From: Thelonectria olida
Lineage: Eukaryota; Ascomycota; Sordariomycetes; Hypocreales; Nectriaceae
Length of the DNA: 64,000 nucleotides
Assembly: GCA_020736575.1 (NCBI GenBank)
Contig: JAGPYM010000007.1
Span: forward strand, 62,001 to 126,000
Direction of reading: 5' to 3'
Every line of letters begins with the position of its first letter. The first letter of the stretch is position 1. The translations under genes were made by a program, and so were the position numbers. The notes beneath the pieces are model-generated. The model made no database searches and was not told the DNA's origin. It saw only the letters and a list, made by a program, of their open reading frames with translations. Below, in pieces: positions 1 to 11,605 of the stretch.

Positions 1-530
1 AGGCCACTAACAAGAAGGCCGCCGCAGAGGCCCGTAAGATGCGCGACCTCAAGAAATTCGGCAAGCAGGTCCAGGTCGCCAAGCTCCAGGAGCGCCAAAA
101 GTCCAAGCGTGAGACTCTGGAGAAGATCCAGAGTCTTAAGCGAAGTATGTTTCACCCCTTTCTTACTCTCTTTGAAGTTTTTTACTAACAAAATCCTTCC
201 GCAGAGCGTCAGGAATCCGGTGGAAATGACCTCGGTACCAAAGAAGCTGACCTGTTCGACGTCGGTGTCGAAAACGAACTCAAGAAGCACAGCTCACGTT
301 CCGGCGCCGGCCGCGGTCAATCCGCAGGCGGCCCCAACCAGAAGCGCCAGAAGAAGAATGAAAAGTACGGATTCGGTGGCAAGAAGCGTCACGCCAAGTC
401 GGGCGATGCCAAGAGCTCTGGCGACCTGAGCGGCTTCGACCCCAAGAGGATGAAGGCCGGCGGTCGCAACAAGGTCACCAAGCCAACGCGGCCGGGCAAG
501 GCGCGAAGAAAGGCCGCGGGCGCTCGCTAA
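1..530 (+). CDS. EBP2: EBP2-like rRNA processing protein, 3' part only
   Basis: This is the C-terminal part of a nucleolar EBP2-family protein, which acts in 27S pre-rRNA processing and 60S subunit assembly. The reading frame enters at base 3 and runs to 144. An intron at 145-204 (GTATGT donor, TTACTAAC branch point, CCGCAG acceptor) splits a Lys codon, and the second exon runs 205-530, ending in TAA. The first exon shows the family's charged stretch (KKFGKQVQVAKLQER, then KRETLEKI). The second carries the C-terminal signature KYGFGGKKRHAKSGDA, the FDPKRMKAGG block and a very basic tail. The 5' end lies outside the window. The gene converges on samB. Family assignment is from recognised motifs; the intron is read directly from the sequence. 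Confidence 0.93.
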
Positions 531-1610
531 GAGAGTTGGAATGACAACTATTAGAAGGAGGTGAACCCCTAGTAGATATCCTGAGGAAGAACGGGAAGAG
601 GTATAAAAATGACCATGGTTGAGGGAGTCTTAGCTGCACGGTTTTTGTACAAGCCATTCGTCGTACAGCCAAAAGGAGGGTTGGCGTTTTGGTTCCTTAT
701 TGCGTGTCAATTGAAACTCATAATGAAGACGTCGTCTCGTGTCTTGTGTTGGCCTGATCTGAAGCCCGTGATATCTATGAAGGCTAGTGAGATTTGAGGT
801 TGACTTATATGTGTCAAAGAGTATATCACGTACTCCTCTACGATGATGAACGATATTTCACTTTCGATACATCACACCATCAAGACGACGTCATTTGAAA
901 TTCATTATTCCATTCATCTATACCCAAAGGAATATGTAGAAGATTCCGAGTAGTGGCTGGGTCGTTTCTTTTTCCCGCAGCCGACATCAGCAGAAACTCC
1001 ATCGATAGCATCCTCCATTGACCAGATGCTCATGTCCTAGTAGGACATCCGTGCATGCATCCATCCTTGTAGTGGCCAATTTGCTCTGCAGACCTGCGAA
1101 TGAAAACTTCTCCCATTCCCATGATCACTGTCATCAATCATATCCAGATTCCATCATCTCAAAGAGCCATAGCCCTTCAAGACCGTCCCGTAACGATCTA
1201 TATACTGGACAGGTACCATCGTCGTCATCATTGCTCAAGGTATTCGACGATGTCCTATCCCCGTGAAACGGTCATTGGTTGGAGATCTGATCCAAAGCTG
1301 CCGTCCCACTTCCGTCGAAGGAGAATTAAAAAAAAAACAAAGGAAAAATGCAGGGGCCCCCGATAATAAATGTAGAGAAAAGCAAAGAAATCGAGATGCG
1401 AGAATGCCCCCTAGTAGGAAGTTCATGCCAGACCGTGTACGCCGATGTGAAAAACCAGTGGTATCGAGAGGAAACGCCATGCGCTCATGACAACGCTGTA
1501 CTGTGCAATGCAATCGGGGACCTTCAAGAACATTGTGAATCAAGCATAAAATGCCGCAGAATGCGCCGGGTAGGATGCTTGCGGATCGTCGTGCCGACAG
1601 AATCCGTAGC
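531..1610. other. Convergent 3' region between EBP2 and samB
   Basis: About 1.1 kb between two convergent stops, presumably both 3' UTRs and terminators. It holds an A-rich run near 1327-1340 and an AATAAA-like element near 1366. Open frames here are short and look non-coding. I see no RNA gene. Confidence 0.5.
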
Positions 1611-3515
1611 CTACTGCGACGCCGCAACGCACCAGTGACGGTGAAAGGCCCAGGCGCTCTTCTGGCACTCTTTGCTGCAGTACTTGGTCCGACGGCATCG
1701 GCGGCACTTGGCGAACTGGCGGGTGAACTGCTCCCATTTACCACACTGGTAATACGCACATTGCCTAATGCCCCCACGAGTGTCATCCTTGCGGCAGAGA
1801 TTTCGCATGACAACACCTGCCCAGTACTGCATGTCAGTGCTGTGATAGCGGACCGTAAACTTTTCCACCAGTGGGAAGAGGTTGAAGTCATTGGGGAGAA
1901 GGTACTCTTCGTCGTCCTCGTCTTCGATCTCGGGCCCGTCCTCCATGTCCTCGTCAAGCGAAGTTAGCTCCTTAGGCATCCGAAGCCTCGGCACAAGGTG
2001 GCTCTTCTGGAAATAGGAACGAAGCCCACAATACTTGGAGACGTATGCCAGTAGCTGCAGCGACATGAGCACATCCTCCTCACGGGGCATCGCAGCGAGC
2101 ATCTGCTGATCCGGCATGAAATGACGGTCGAGCAGGTAGCGGGGGACGCTGGAAGAGGATGGCTGTTGGGTGGCAGGACGGCTTGGAGACAAAGGCAACT
2201 GGGGAACACGAGGAGTCGGCGCGTGGTTGACGAGAATGCCGTCCATGTCGTCGATGGGCATGGGCATGGGCATGGGAGTGCGGTGGGTGATGTTGAAAGT
2301 GCCGGCGTCCTGGTGGGTCTCGGACACGGTCGGAGTACCTGCCAGATCGATAGACGTACCAGCAAGCATGGCCTCACCATCCTCCATCGTGATGTCCTGG
2401 ATGCCAACCGTGGATTGCATGTTATCGTTGCCAGCAATCTCGGTCTCAGGCGCCTCATCGGAAGGCATGCTGTCGGCGTTCATGTCGTCGTTGTCGGCGG
2501 TCGAGTTCTGATGACGGATGGATGGGCGTCGGCGAGATCGGCCCACGGACTCCATGGCGGAGGTTGGGCGGACGGTAGGAGACTGCATCTGAGTAGGGGG
2601 AAGAGGAGTGGTGGGAGAGGTTGGTTGAGAAGCCAAATCGTTGGCGGAGAAAGGAGCCATTGAGGCAAGACGGTCTACATCACGAACTGGTCTCACAAAA
2701 CCCTCAACAGTCTCCGTGACTGGGACGGCGGGAGCAAGGGGCTGAATCGAGCGGGGAGTTGAGGTCGCGGTGTGACGGACGTCGGCTGACCTCAAGGCTT
2801 GATAACGGGACGGAGTAAAAGAGCCCGAACGGTCTGGAGTGGTCAAGGGATACTGAGGAGTGGTGAGACCAGCATCCAGGGGTTGTTGGGGGGTGGTGGT
2901 GGAGGGGCCGGCGTAGGTTGCCGAGACGTCGATGGAGGGAGGAGGACCGTGGCGGCGGAGGGATCTCTGGTCAGCGTCGGCACGGGAGGCAGAGCGGGAG
3001 CCAAAGTTGGCGGCGGCGGCCGCCGAGGAGGATGACGAGGTTTTGGAGCCTGATCGCTGATCGTGACTACGGTGGCGATGGTGGTTGTCGTGCATCTGCC
3101 TCTGCTTGGCCTCCTCAGCTTTTTCGCGGCACTTATCGATGGCCTTGATGTAATTGTCAAGAATGGTAGCGATAACGGGGACCATGTCGGCCTCGACAAC
3201 GCGAGTGCGGACATTTTCAGTGCCTCGGACGCCGATATTGACAACGCATTGGAAGGCGAGATTCCATTTCCACATTCCCATCATGTCCTGGCTGCGACCC
3301 TGCTTCAGGATGCAGACGAGCCTCTCGATGCCGCCATCGACGGTGAGAATATCACGGATGCGAGCTGAAGAGGTCGTGAGGTAGGCGAGATGGTTGAGGG
3401 AGTTGATGAGCGGAAGAGTGGATGTGCAGTCGAGAGCACGTCGGTCGTATAGGGCGGTGGTGATACCGACGGACGCCTTGTTGACGTTTGGGATACTAAA
3501 GTTGACTTCCCTCAT
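1611..3515 (-). CDS. samB: SamB/MUB1-type MYND zinc-finger protein
   Basis: A 634-residue single-exon protein. The N-terminal 140 residues (MREVNFSIPNVNKASVGITT, then an armadillo-like helical block with DGGIERLVCILKQG and WNLAFQCVVNIG) and the extreme C-terminal MYND finger match Aspergillus nidulans SamB and yeast Mub1. The finger reads C-x4-C, x11, C-x2-C, x4-C, x3-C, x7-H, x3-C, as in that family. The middle is low complexity, with a Met-Pro run near residue 415 encoded by a repeated GGGCAT hexamer. Known family roles are cell polarity and conidiophore development in A. nidulans, and in yeast a Ubr2-Mub1 ubiquitin ligase that targets the proteasome regulator Rpn4. The start chosen gives the conserved N-terminus. 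A pyrimidine-rich leader lies upstream on the minus strand. Confidence 0.93.
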   Translation of the reverse strand: MREVNFSIPNVNKASVGITTALYDRRALDCTSTLPLINSLNHLAYLTTSSARIRDILTVDGGIERLVCILKQGRSQDMMGMWKWNLAFQCVVNIGVRGTENVRTRVVEADMVPVIATILDNYIKAIDKCREKAEEAKQRQMHDNHHRHRSHDQRSGSKTSSSSSAAAAANFGSRSASRADADQRSLRRHGPPPSIDVSATYAGPSTTTPQQPLDAGLTTPQYPLTTPDRSGSFTPSRYQALRSADVRHTATSTPRSIQPLAPAVPVTETVEGFVRPVRDVDRLASMAPFSANDLASQPTSPTTPLPPTQMQSPTVRPTSAMESVGRSRRRPSIRHQNSTADNDDMNADSMPSDEAPETEIAGNDNMQSTVGIQDITMEDGEAMLAGTSIDLAGTPTVSETHQDAGTFNITHRTPMPMPMPIDDMDGILVNHAPTPRVPQLPLSPSRPATQQPSSSSVPRYLLDRHFMPDQQMLAAMPREEDVLMSLQLLAYVSKYCGLRSYFQKSHLVPRLRMPKELTSLDEDMEDGPEIEDEDDEEYLLPNDFNLFPLVEKFTVRYHSTDMQYWAGVVMRNLCRKDDTRGGIRQCAYYQCGKWEQFTRQFAKCRRCRRTKYCSKECQKSAWAFHRHWCVAASQ

Positions 3516-6500
3516 CTTTGCAGAGCGGGCGATGACCAGCCAACGGAGAGTGAGGGAGGTGAAAAGGGGAGTTGTTGAATGTTTTCGATTCGAGGAGTGG
3601 CGAGGCTCGGACTCGCGCGATGATGCAGTGCGGACGTGGACTGCAGGTCAAACACGATACGTCGGACGAGGGACGAGGAGAGAAAATGGCGATGCGAAAA
3701 GAAGCAAGAGAAAGCTCTGGCAACCCCTCGACGGGGATCGACCAAGAGGTGACGGGTCGGACAATTGACGGGGTCGTGCGAGCCAGGTCGAGATGATGGC
3801 AAAGCGAGATGAACCAGGGATGCCCTGCGAGTCGGTCTGAGGAGAAGGAGGACCAACGTCAGGAGATGCAGCGACTCGACGACGGAAAGACGGTGGGAGC
3901 AAAACCAGATCTAGTCGGAGTCGAAGATGCAGCCTGTTTGATGATGAGGATTTGGAGGTGGGAGGAGAGGAGAAGAACGGGAGGGTGTGTGATGGATGGA
4001 TGGAGATGGATTGGCCCGGAGTGGATGAATGATTAGAGAAGATCAAGGAGGAGTTAGAGAGAAGGCTGGTTGGGGCTTGGGCTAAGGTAGGTGGAGGTCG
4101 GGTGTGTAGTTTTTTTTTTTGGTAGGGGCCCTAGCTGGAGAGAGGGCGCCTGAAGACGTGTTACTGGGTACCTGCTCCGAGCCGCTGAATAGAGGGAGGC
4201 CGGATTGGGTACCGGGGGGGTTAGGGGAGTTCCTTCACTTGATGCTGCCTTGCACTGTGCGCTCGAGTGTACCACCGCCTTGGGGGTACCTAAAAGAATG
4301 GGGGTGGTTCTCCGACGGGTTCGTACCGCTGAGTTGTCGAGAGACTGCTGAAGATGTTCTGTGCGCAGCCCAGCGAGTGAGTGGGTGGAGCCGGAGACGG
4401 GAGACATTCAGCAGCAAGCCACTGGAGAAGCCGGGGGAATGGCGGGATATCAATGGACGGGATGAATATCAGAGAGCAAGTCAGCCGATTTTGCAGAACT
4501 GGTGATTCCTGTATGATTTGCTGTTGTTGTTTATGAACAATAGAATCAGTGAAAGGAGTCGGTGAGACAAGGAGATGAGAATGAAAAGGAAGAGAATGGA
4601 TTTCCATTATTTATCGAATAGGCGCTCGACTTATTCACTGCATCTTTTGCCATGATGAGGTTCTTGCCACCCGACGCAATATCTGGCTCTGCCTAGGTCC
4701 TCCTCCCGTTTCATCACAGGTGCAAGAGGTGAACAAGAGAAAAGACAATGTGCACATGCAACGCGTGGGATGCAATAATAGATATGCCATTTCATCAGGC
4801 CTTGCTGCTTGGCACCTCACGAGACAAAGAATCCAATACAATAGAAGACTGGTAACATTAGGTAATTATTCCCGCTCCACACAAAGCAGGCAGGTTGGCA
4901 GAGGTACCTTGACGAGCAGGACATTGTTTCAGGCACAGGCAAGCCCTGGGGCTGGGCATCTCCCTCATCCGTTCTCTCTGCTTTGTAATGCGCAACGAGC
5001 AAAGGCCACTGGTCGACCCCATCACATTAGAGAGGGGGCGCCCTTTTACCGAGACGCGGAAAATTAAAGGCCACCCACCTGGAATTGTCCTTGTGCACCT
5101 CTTCGGGCGGGCGTTTCTCCCCATGCTATGGGTGCTAGCCGCCGAGCTCGGACACTGAGAGTCTGGAGATGAATCAGAGTCTGTACGAATAGAGCTTGGT
5201 TCTGACTCTGAAGGGAACGAGAAAGGAAAGAAAAACTCGGGGAAGAGACACAAGGGTCCTCGTTTCTTTTCCATGCTGCAACAGTGGCGTGTTTCTCTGC
5301 CGGAAAAGAAACATAGATACATATATCAAACTCGCATCCCCCAACACTTGGCTCTTGATGAGGGATGCGTGGAATCAGATTTGTATCACCAGGCGGCGAG
5401 TTGCTCTTCGGCTAGAAATGTCGGCTTTGAGAGGATGCTAGGATCTGCCAACTGCCTGGAAAACCACACACGAAAGAAAGAACACACACAGATCTCACAC
5501 ATTGACTAATTCATAAGGTACTCACACACTCACCGGCTGACTGTTCATCAAGGCACAGATTACAGGAGGCAAATGTCTCTACCAAATGTCAGAATTCTTC
5601 ACGGTCAGCTCACTCATCCCCAACCCAGCAGAGTGGGCCAACCTAACATGACACCGACCGACGGGCATGGGCTGAAGGATCTTGCCGCCTGCAGGGTCTG
5701 TGTTGCCTTGTTAAAGACGCCCAGTGTCTGAAGTGCCAAAGGTGGAAGAGGCGAGACAACTGGAGACGCGAATGTTTTGATAGGCACTACTACCAATAGC
5801 AAATGGGAGTGATATGAAGGTTGCAGATCTGATGAGAATCTTCTGCTGAAAATCACATCAACGCTTGTTGATCTCTCAAGATAGAAAATTTTCTTTCTCC
5901 GTGCCAATTGCGCCCATTCTCTTCTCAAGGGTCAGTCAGGATGCGTCCTAAGTGCATCAGCGAGCATCCACTGAGGTTGATCCGCCACTCGCACCGTGCA
6001 TGATCAGCAATACCCACTGGCATCGAGACAACTCACTGCCCAAGCCGTCGATGAAGAGCCCTTGAGCGACTATGCATAGTGCGCCACATCTGTATCCGTA
6101 TGTGCGGAGGCGGCGAATTTCCATTCACGCTCCAAGTCATGGGCGAAGAGACCGCTCCGGACATTGATCCGCAGCGGCGTATCCGATGCAGTTGCAGCCT
6201 TTCTGGTTCGAGACCTCGATGTAATGCAACATCTCTGCCTTTGACGAATGAGTTGAAGGTTTTCTCGTGTCGATTCACCCGAAATGGCCATCACGGTTTC
6301 GGAAGGCCCTCGCCTCTCCAAATCTCGCCCTCGCTGCCAAGATTCCTTCTCATGCCACAAACAGCTTCTCTACGACCACAGGCACATTGATGGACAAAAT
6401 TATACAAACACACGCACCTCTCTATCTACAACTGGATCGTCGGATAATTGTATGAGGCGAACCGTTTTGTGTCTCGTCAAACTGAAACCCCTTGCAGCAT

Positions 6501-7798
6501 CCCATAAGAGTCGCATTGCGCATAAATACCTCCAGGGCAGCAACGCATGAATTTACGGGAGGCCCTAGGCCAAGCACGAGACAACACATGACACGACAAC
6601 AACGGTCCCAACGAGTACATCTAAAACGGAGGTAACATTGCCCAGTGAGATGCCATCAATCGTGGTTAGTGCCGCAGGCCAATGGATGGATTGACAGTTT
6701 GCCCAGCAGTCATGCGGCTGAATTTCGCGGCACACGCGGAGTGGGATGATGCTGAATAATTAATGAAAGAGATTGTTGACGTTACCAATCTTACTATTCC
6801 AGCATTCGTTCAAACTAAATATCGTCGCTCTCATGCCTCTTTATGTCCATACTCATTTATGATTACACAAACGTCTTCTTCAATAGTTCGAATTTGCTCC
6901 ATCCATCTTCTGGCGTTTTCCGTCTCACCATCAGGCGCCATCGAAAGGAAGACGCCAACAGTCCCTGACTCGGCAAGACAAGGCAGGGGAACTGTGACGT
7001 AACGTCGGGTGTAGCCGACATCCAGTTCGCAGCCACAACTCATCAGATCCACTCTGCAAGGTGCAATGTGCAAAGGACGAAGACGATTAACCCTTTGTCA
7101 GGGCTTCGGACCCAAAGGCAGCGAGCGGCAGTCTCAGCTGGCGGACAAATACCACCATATCGGGCCAACCCAGATCAAGCACGGCCCTGGTCCGATCTGC
7201 TGGCCGCCCTTGGAACCCCCATTACTCTTCCAGCGGACGTCACGAGCATGACCTTGTGGCGTCCCGATGGACAGACATGTTCCAGAGCTCCGCTTCTTCC
7301 TAGCTTCACGCCGGGCCGGGACATGATTGGGCATTCTCGGCGCCTGGGACCGCTTTTGCCGCCGGCCCAAGCTTGGAAGCGCGGCGCTTAGCGATCACCG
7401 CCGCACGCATACCTCCAGGCCAACCTGCCCTGGCTATTTCTGACTGATGCTCATCCGTGCTTGGCTCGCTTGTTAGCCTCCAGCTGCGCGAGCGTCTCTT
7501 GTGCCATGCGCAATGTCGCCTGCTATTGGATGCGTTCCGCCGTCGACGTCTGGTAACCGCATTGCGAGAAGTGCTCTCCTGAAGTTTGCATCTGGTAGCC
7601 TCGAACTCGACCAATAGCACATTGAAAACAGGACAGACTGCCGGACTAGGGTTTCAGGGATCAGAGACAAACAGCCAAGACGAAGCGGCCAGAAATGAAG
7701 GGATAATTGTTGGCGTTCATCAAGTGTCGAGCTGCTCCCGAGGTCGCCAACTTACCTCTTGTCTGTGCATATGATACCTGTCTCTCAGCTTGCTCGCT
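3516..7798. other. Long region without a clear gene, upstream of samB
   Basis: About 4.3 kb. The first kilobase, 3516 to about 4600, is pyrimidine-rich on the minus strand and reads as the promoter and 5' leader of samB. The remaining 3.2 kb up to the stop of the two-TM protein contains only short open frames. The one stretch with protein-like composition, 6831-7073, is listed separately. I see no tRNA-like TPsiC arm, no tandem repeat and no transposase motif. Confidence 0.45.
6831..7073 (-). pseudogene. Possible coding remnant or unannotated last exon
   Basis: This 80-codon open stretch has a protein-like feel: a GCELDVGYTRRYVTVPLP segment, then GTVGVFLSMAPDGE and RRWMEQIRTIEEDV, before a TGA stop. 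Its first codon is TTG, and the frame is closed by a TGA at 7098-7100. It could instead begin at a splice acceptor, CTTGCAG, at about 7055. Upstream minus-strand sequence to about 7620 gives only broken pieces, such as a short Ala/Glu/Lys-rich helix from 7507 that stops after 18 codons. I do not recognise the family. Either a terminal exon of a gene I cannot assemble, a decayed gene, or chance. Confidence 0.25.
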
Positions 7799-8842
7799 TC
7801 AGTCACCGCTGATCTTAGCATGGCGAAAGTACTTCATCCCAACCCATGCTGTTAACACCCAGACCCATGCCATGATACCCGTCAGGATGATCAAGACCGG
7901 GTAATACCCAACAACAGGTAGTGTTGGGTCATCTTCAAGCTCGGGTGGCGCATACGGTGTCTTGCCCACGTCCCAGGCCCAACTCCAGATGTCAAAGCAG
8001 GAACCCATCCCGATCACAAAGACGAACCAGGTCACGCAAAGGACGACCCATCCCCACCATTCCGTATCTGCGTAGTCCCATTCCGTCTCATGGGCTGGCA
8101 TTGTGCTGGTTGTGAGTCCCCCGTAAGAAAGCGGCGATTTCGCGCGGTGAATGGACCTTCGTCTCTGGACCGTTTCGGAGCCAAGGCTCCCAAAGTAGGA
8201 GTCTGGCCCAGGCGACATTCCCAAACCTGACCGCACAAGAGCCGAACCCCTAGGGAGTTGGAGCATGTCTTCTTCGTCTGTCGACGTGTAAGAGGAGTGG
8301 ATATCATGCACTGGGAGTATCGGAGCACTCTGTGTAGCCAGAGAAATGGGCTCGATGGCTCTCAAAGCCTGGACTTGCGAATCGATCGAGGGACGCGGCG
8401 TTCGTTCTGGGGACTCGTTGAAGTCCAGAGGTTCAAGCGGTTCCGGACTCTGAGTCTGTATCGACGAAGGATCAAGGCCAAATGCAGCAAGGTGCGAGGT
8501 TTCGATCGTCAAAGGCTTGCTATCCCTTCTCTCCCGCTGAGCTCCCCGCCCAAGCAGCGCCACCTTCCTAAGGGACCCTTTGCGGCGGCGCGTCTTCTGT
8601 TGTTGGATGATGGCAGTTGAGGTGCGAGCAGTCGTTCGAGATGCAACTGGCGTGGAATCGTTGTCGTCGCGATTCGACCTCGATTTGGCTTCCTGCGAAT
8701 TCTTAATGAAGGGGAAGCGAGATAGGAGGCTTGACCCAGAGGGCGCCCTGCGATGGGAGGGAGAGGGTGTCGGTGACGTGGGAGAGCCATCTTGTTGGCC
8801 TCGGACTGTGGTCTCCATGCTCGTGCTCGTGTTGGAGCTCAC
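7799..8842 (-). CDS. Conserved fungal membrane protein with two C-terminal TM segments
   Basis: A 347-residue single-exon protein of unknown function. Residues 1-250 are Ser/Pro/Arg-rich and probably disordered and cytosolic, with basic patches such as KTRRRKGSLRKV. The conserved part is the C-terminal 90 residues. It begins with an acidic-aromatic lead (ETEWDYADTEWWGW) and a first membrane segment at about 262-282. A loop with WDVGKTPYAPPELEDD follows, then a second membrane segment at about 312-338 (YPVLIILTGIMAWVWVLTAW) and a short basic tail. This architecture is familiar from hypothetical proteins of filamentous ascomycetes, but I cannot name a function. It diverges from the ZRG17-type transporter across a 0.75 kb shared upstream region. 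Confidence 0.8.
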   Translation of the reverse strand: MSSNTSTSMETTVRGQQDGSPTSPTPSPSHRRAPSGSSLLSRFPFIKNSQEAKSRSNRDDNDSTPVASRTTARTSTAIIQQQKTRRRKGSLRKVALLGRGAQRERRDSKPLTIETSHLAAFGLDPSSIQTQSPEPLEPLDFNESPERTPRPSIDSQVQALRAIEPISLATQSAPILPVHDIHSSYTSTDEEDMLQLPRGSALVRSGLGMSPGPDSYFGSLGSETVQRRRSIHRAKSPLSYGGLTTSTMPAHETEWDYADTEWWGWVVLCVTWFVFVIGMGSCFDIWSWAWDVGKTPYAPPELEDDPTLPVVGYYPVLIILTGIMAWVWVLTAWVGMKYFRHAKISGD

Positions 8843-9590
8843 GGGCCTTTGGCTCGTGGTGAATGCCTGGAAGGATTTCGACGTGGGACTGGGACAAGGA
8901 GGACGGTAGCAGTCGTAGCCATGGATGACCAGCTAGCATTATGGCCGGAGCATGGGGACTGGTTAGTCCGTCTGTCGCGCGTTTGGTGTTGACAGCGGGT
9001 GTCAAAGCATCAATCAATCCGTTGCGGATACAGGACGACCGTATAAATTGATTGCACTTTGAAGAAGTAGTTATCCATAGGAGCTGGATGTCCATTCCGG
9101 CTATTAATTTGATTGAAGCGCAAGGCGGATTGAGTGGCCACTTGTCAATTGAGCCGCGCATTTTTTGTCTGGGCTGTCTAGCCCTTCTTCTAACGGCTGG
9201 AAGATGACGAAGCACAGCGGTCAAGGCACCCGCCGTTGCCAGCGGAGCGCTGTACGTCCGCTATAACTTTGTTTCTCCAGGGGACCGCCCCTGCTGAGAA
9301 CTCTAAATCAACCTGCCCAGTCTGGACGGGACGGGACCTTCCATCCTTTGCTGGACACGCCTCATTGCATATCTGCATGCCAAGGAAGCGACGCGCCTTC
9401 AACTCCAACTCACATATCACAACGCACAATCTGACACTCATCTTCAAAGAAACGTGAAACCAGTATCGACCGAAACACCTCTTCTCCGCCGATTTCAACC
9501 CAATTAATCTCCGCTGATCCAACTTCCATCCAGGGCATTTGATCACCACGGCCGTTCCCCCCTAAACTAGACAGAGCAGCTGCTCGCTCC
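8843..9590. promoter_or_regulatory. Divergent promoter region, membrane protein / ZRG17
   Basis: 748 bp between two divergent starts, so it must hold both promoters. I see no decisive binding motif. The 120 bp next to the ZRG17 start is CT-rich, as in other leaders of this window. Confidence 0.5.
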
Positions 9591-11171
9591 ATGGAGTCGG
9601 GCCATCCGGGTCCCGGTCGTCGCAAGATCCAGATCCCGATCTCCACCCCGCCAAGCGTCGTTGTCGACGTCTACGACCACGATAACGAAAGGGATACGAG
9701 AGACTGCGATCGCGACGAGCGCGTTGTTCCTTCATTCGACCCCGACATCATCAGCATCGACATTGACGAGCACAACTCCCTCCACGTCTGTCACGCCTCC
9801 GACTCCCACGCCTCGCGCAACTCGTTTGGTTCCAACCTCCTTTGTCCTCCAACATCAGCTCCCATCGCCAAAATGAACGCGGATGAACCAGGTGATGGCA
9901 ATGCCGTCGACCCTAGCTCTACGAATACCGTTCCTTCCCCGCGAAATCCATTCAACTTCCAGACTCAAGTTATTTCGACGTCTCCTGTCAAGCCGGTTTG
10001 TCTCTGTTTACCGTACCGTGGCGGTTCTGAACATCGACAATGCTAACCACTTGTCCGAATTGATTAGAGCATTGGTCAACGTCGTGGTCACAGATACAAG
10101 CATAGTAGCATCTCAACCCAGCACCAGATCTTCCAAGAACCGCCTCCGAGGCCGCCTCCCGTGCTCCCCGCCTCCCTCCCTATACCCACCGTCCGCGAAG
10201 CATGGAAGAGCATGACGAAAGACCAGCGCATTCGTTGTTACTGGAGCCTTTGCCATCTTACTGTTGCAGTATATGTCTTCTTTCGCTCCGAAGGTTCTCT
10301 AGCCACCACTGCCTTGTCCCACCTCGTCTTCTTTGATGCCGGGAGCGCAGCTGTTTGCGTCCTCGTTGATGTTCTTGGCAACTTTGAAGTCTGGCGCCGC
10401 AGCAGTATCCGACATCCGTTTGGCCTCGAGAGGGCAGAGGTTCTTGCTGGCTTTGCGATGTCCGTCTTTCTACTCTTTGGTGGCTTTGACCTCGTCTCCC
10501 ATACTCTCAAGCATTTCCTTGAATCGCTTGGTAACCACGAGGCTCATCATGCCCACTCCCATGACGGTCCTGACCAGTCCCTTGATCTGGTCTCAACCAC
10601 CGCTGTCATCAGTACTCTTATATCAGCATATGGCCTTCGAAACCATGCCCGCATCGCCAAACTCATGAAGGTCGACTACCTCGCCTCACTCCCTAGCATT
10701 CTCTCCAATCCCTTCCACTTCCTCACTCTATTCTTCTCCGCCATGGTTGGTCTTCTTCCTATGCTCTCCATTTCTCTTTATACTTGGCTCGACCGTCTCA
10801 TCTGTGCCGTCATTGCCTTCGCCATGTTTAGCCTGGGCATGCGCCTTGCTGTCGCGCAAGGCCTAATGCTCCTCATGTCATATGGAGGCACCAGCGGTGA
10901 CCAGGGTGTCTCCGCCGTTCTACGCGAAATCGAAACCGAGCCCAGCATTGTCTCCATCCAGGACGCACAATTCTGGCAGGTTCACTACGGCCTCTGCATG
11001 GCAAATCTCAAGCTTAGCATTGTCAAAGGTTACGATGAGATGTCTCTCAGCAAGCTTCGCAGTCGTGTCTCAGCTTTGATTCAGAACCGCCTAGGTGAAG
11101 GTTATGGTCATGGAGGCAACATTCGCTGGGAGGTGACACTGCAGATGAGTACGGACGGAAGTACTCGATGA
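9591..11171 (+). CDS. ZRG17: Zrg17-type cation diffusion facilitator (zinc transporter subunit)
   Basis: 502 residues in two exons, 9591-9995 and 10068-11171. The intron 9996-10067 has a GTTTGT donor, TGCTAACC branch point and ATTAG acceptor, and the join restores the motif SIGQRRGHRYKHSSIS typical of Msc2/Zrg17-type transporters. Residues 1-135 are polar. About six hydrophobic segments follow, then a cytosolic C-terminal domain with the QFWQVHYGLCMANLKLSI block. The second membrane segment keeps a His and Asp (SHLVFFDAGS). The region aligned with TM5 reads VDYLASLPSILSNP and lacks the usual His-x3-Asp zinc site. In yeast, Zrg17 pairs with Msc2 to bring zinc into the ER and secretory pathway, and this subunit class is thought to be structural (compare human ZnT6). 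The ZRG17 rather than Msc2 assignment is inference from length and the missing site. Confidence 0.85.
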
Positions 11172-11605
11172 GTTGGAGGGGGTATTCAAACGGGTTTTGA
11201 ATATCCTATGCGTTGTAATATTATACCCACGTCATGATGGGACAAGGTCACGGTGGTTTTTAGTTTTGTCTTTCATAGCCTTGGATACATGAATGAGATG
11301 GACATGAATCAAGTATACATTCAATTATCTGCTTTGCGCGACAATCCACAACTGGATCCAGCATGATTCCAACTATAGACTAGACACTGAGTTGGGGAGG
11401 GTATCCTTACATGCACGAAAACATCTATCAACAACGAGCGCACAGAGCACGCAGCCGACGGGGGAAAACTGGGAGATTGTTGAACCCGAGCACCCGCTAG
11501 GGGGAAACTGGCCCCCCTGAATAAAATCTAAACCCAAAGAGAAGCGACTCCCGTAACTCCCAATGCATCATATCTCGTGGTGACAAAGGCAAGCCGTGTG
11601 GACCT
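11172..11605. other. Convergent 3' region, ZRG17 / MGM1
   Basis: 434 bp between convergent stops, presumably the two 3' UTRs. I see nothing else in it. Confidence 0.5.
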
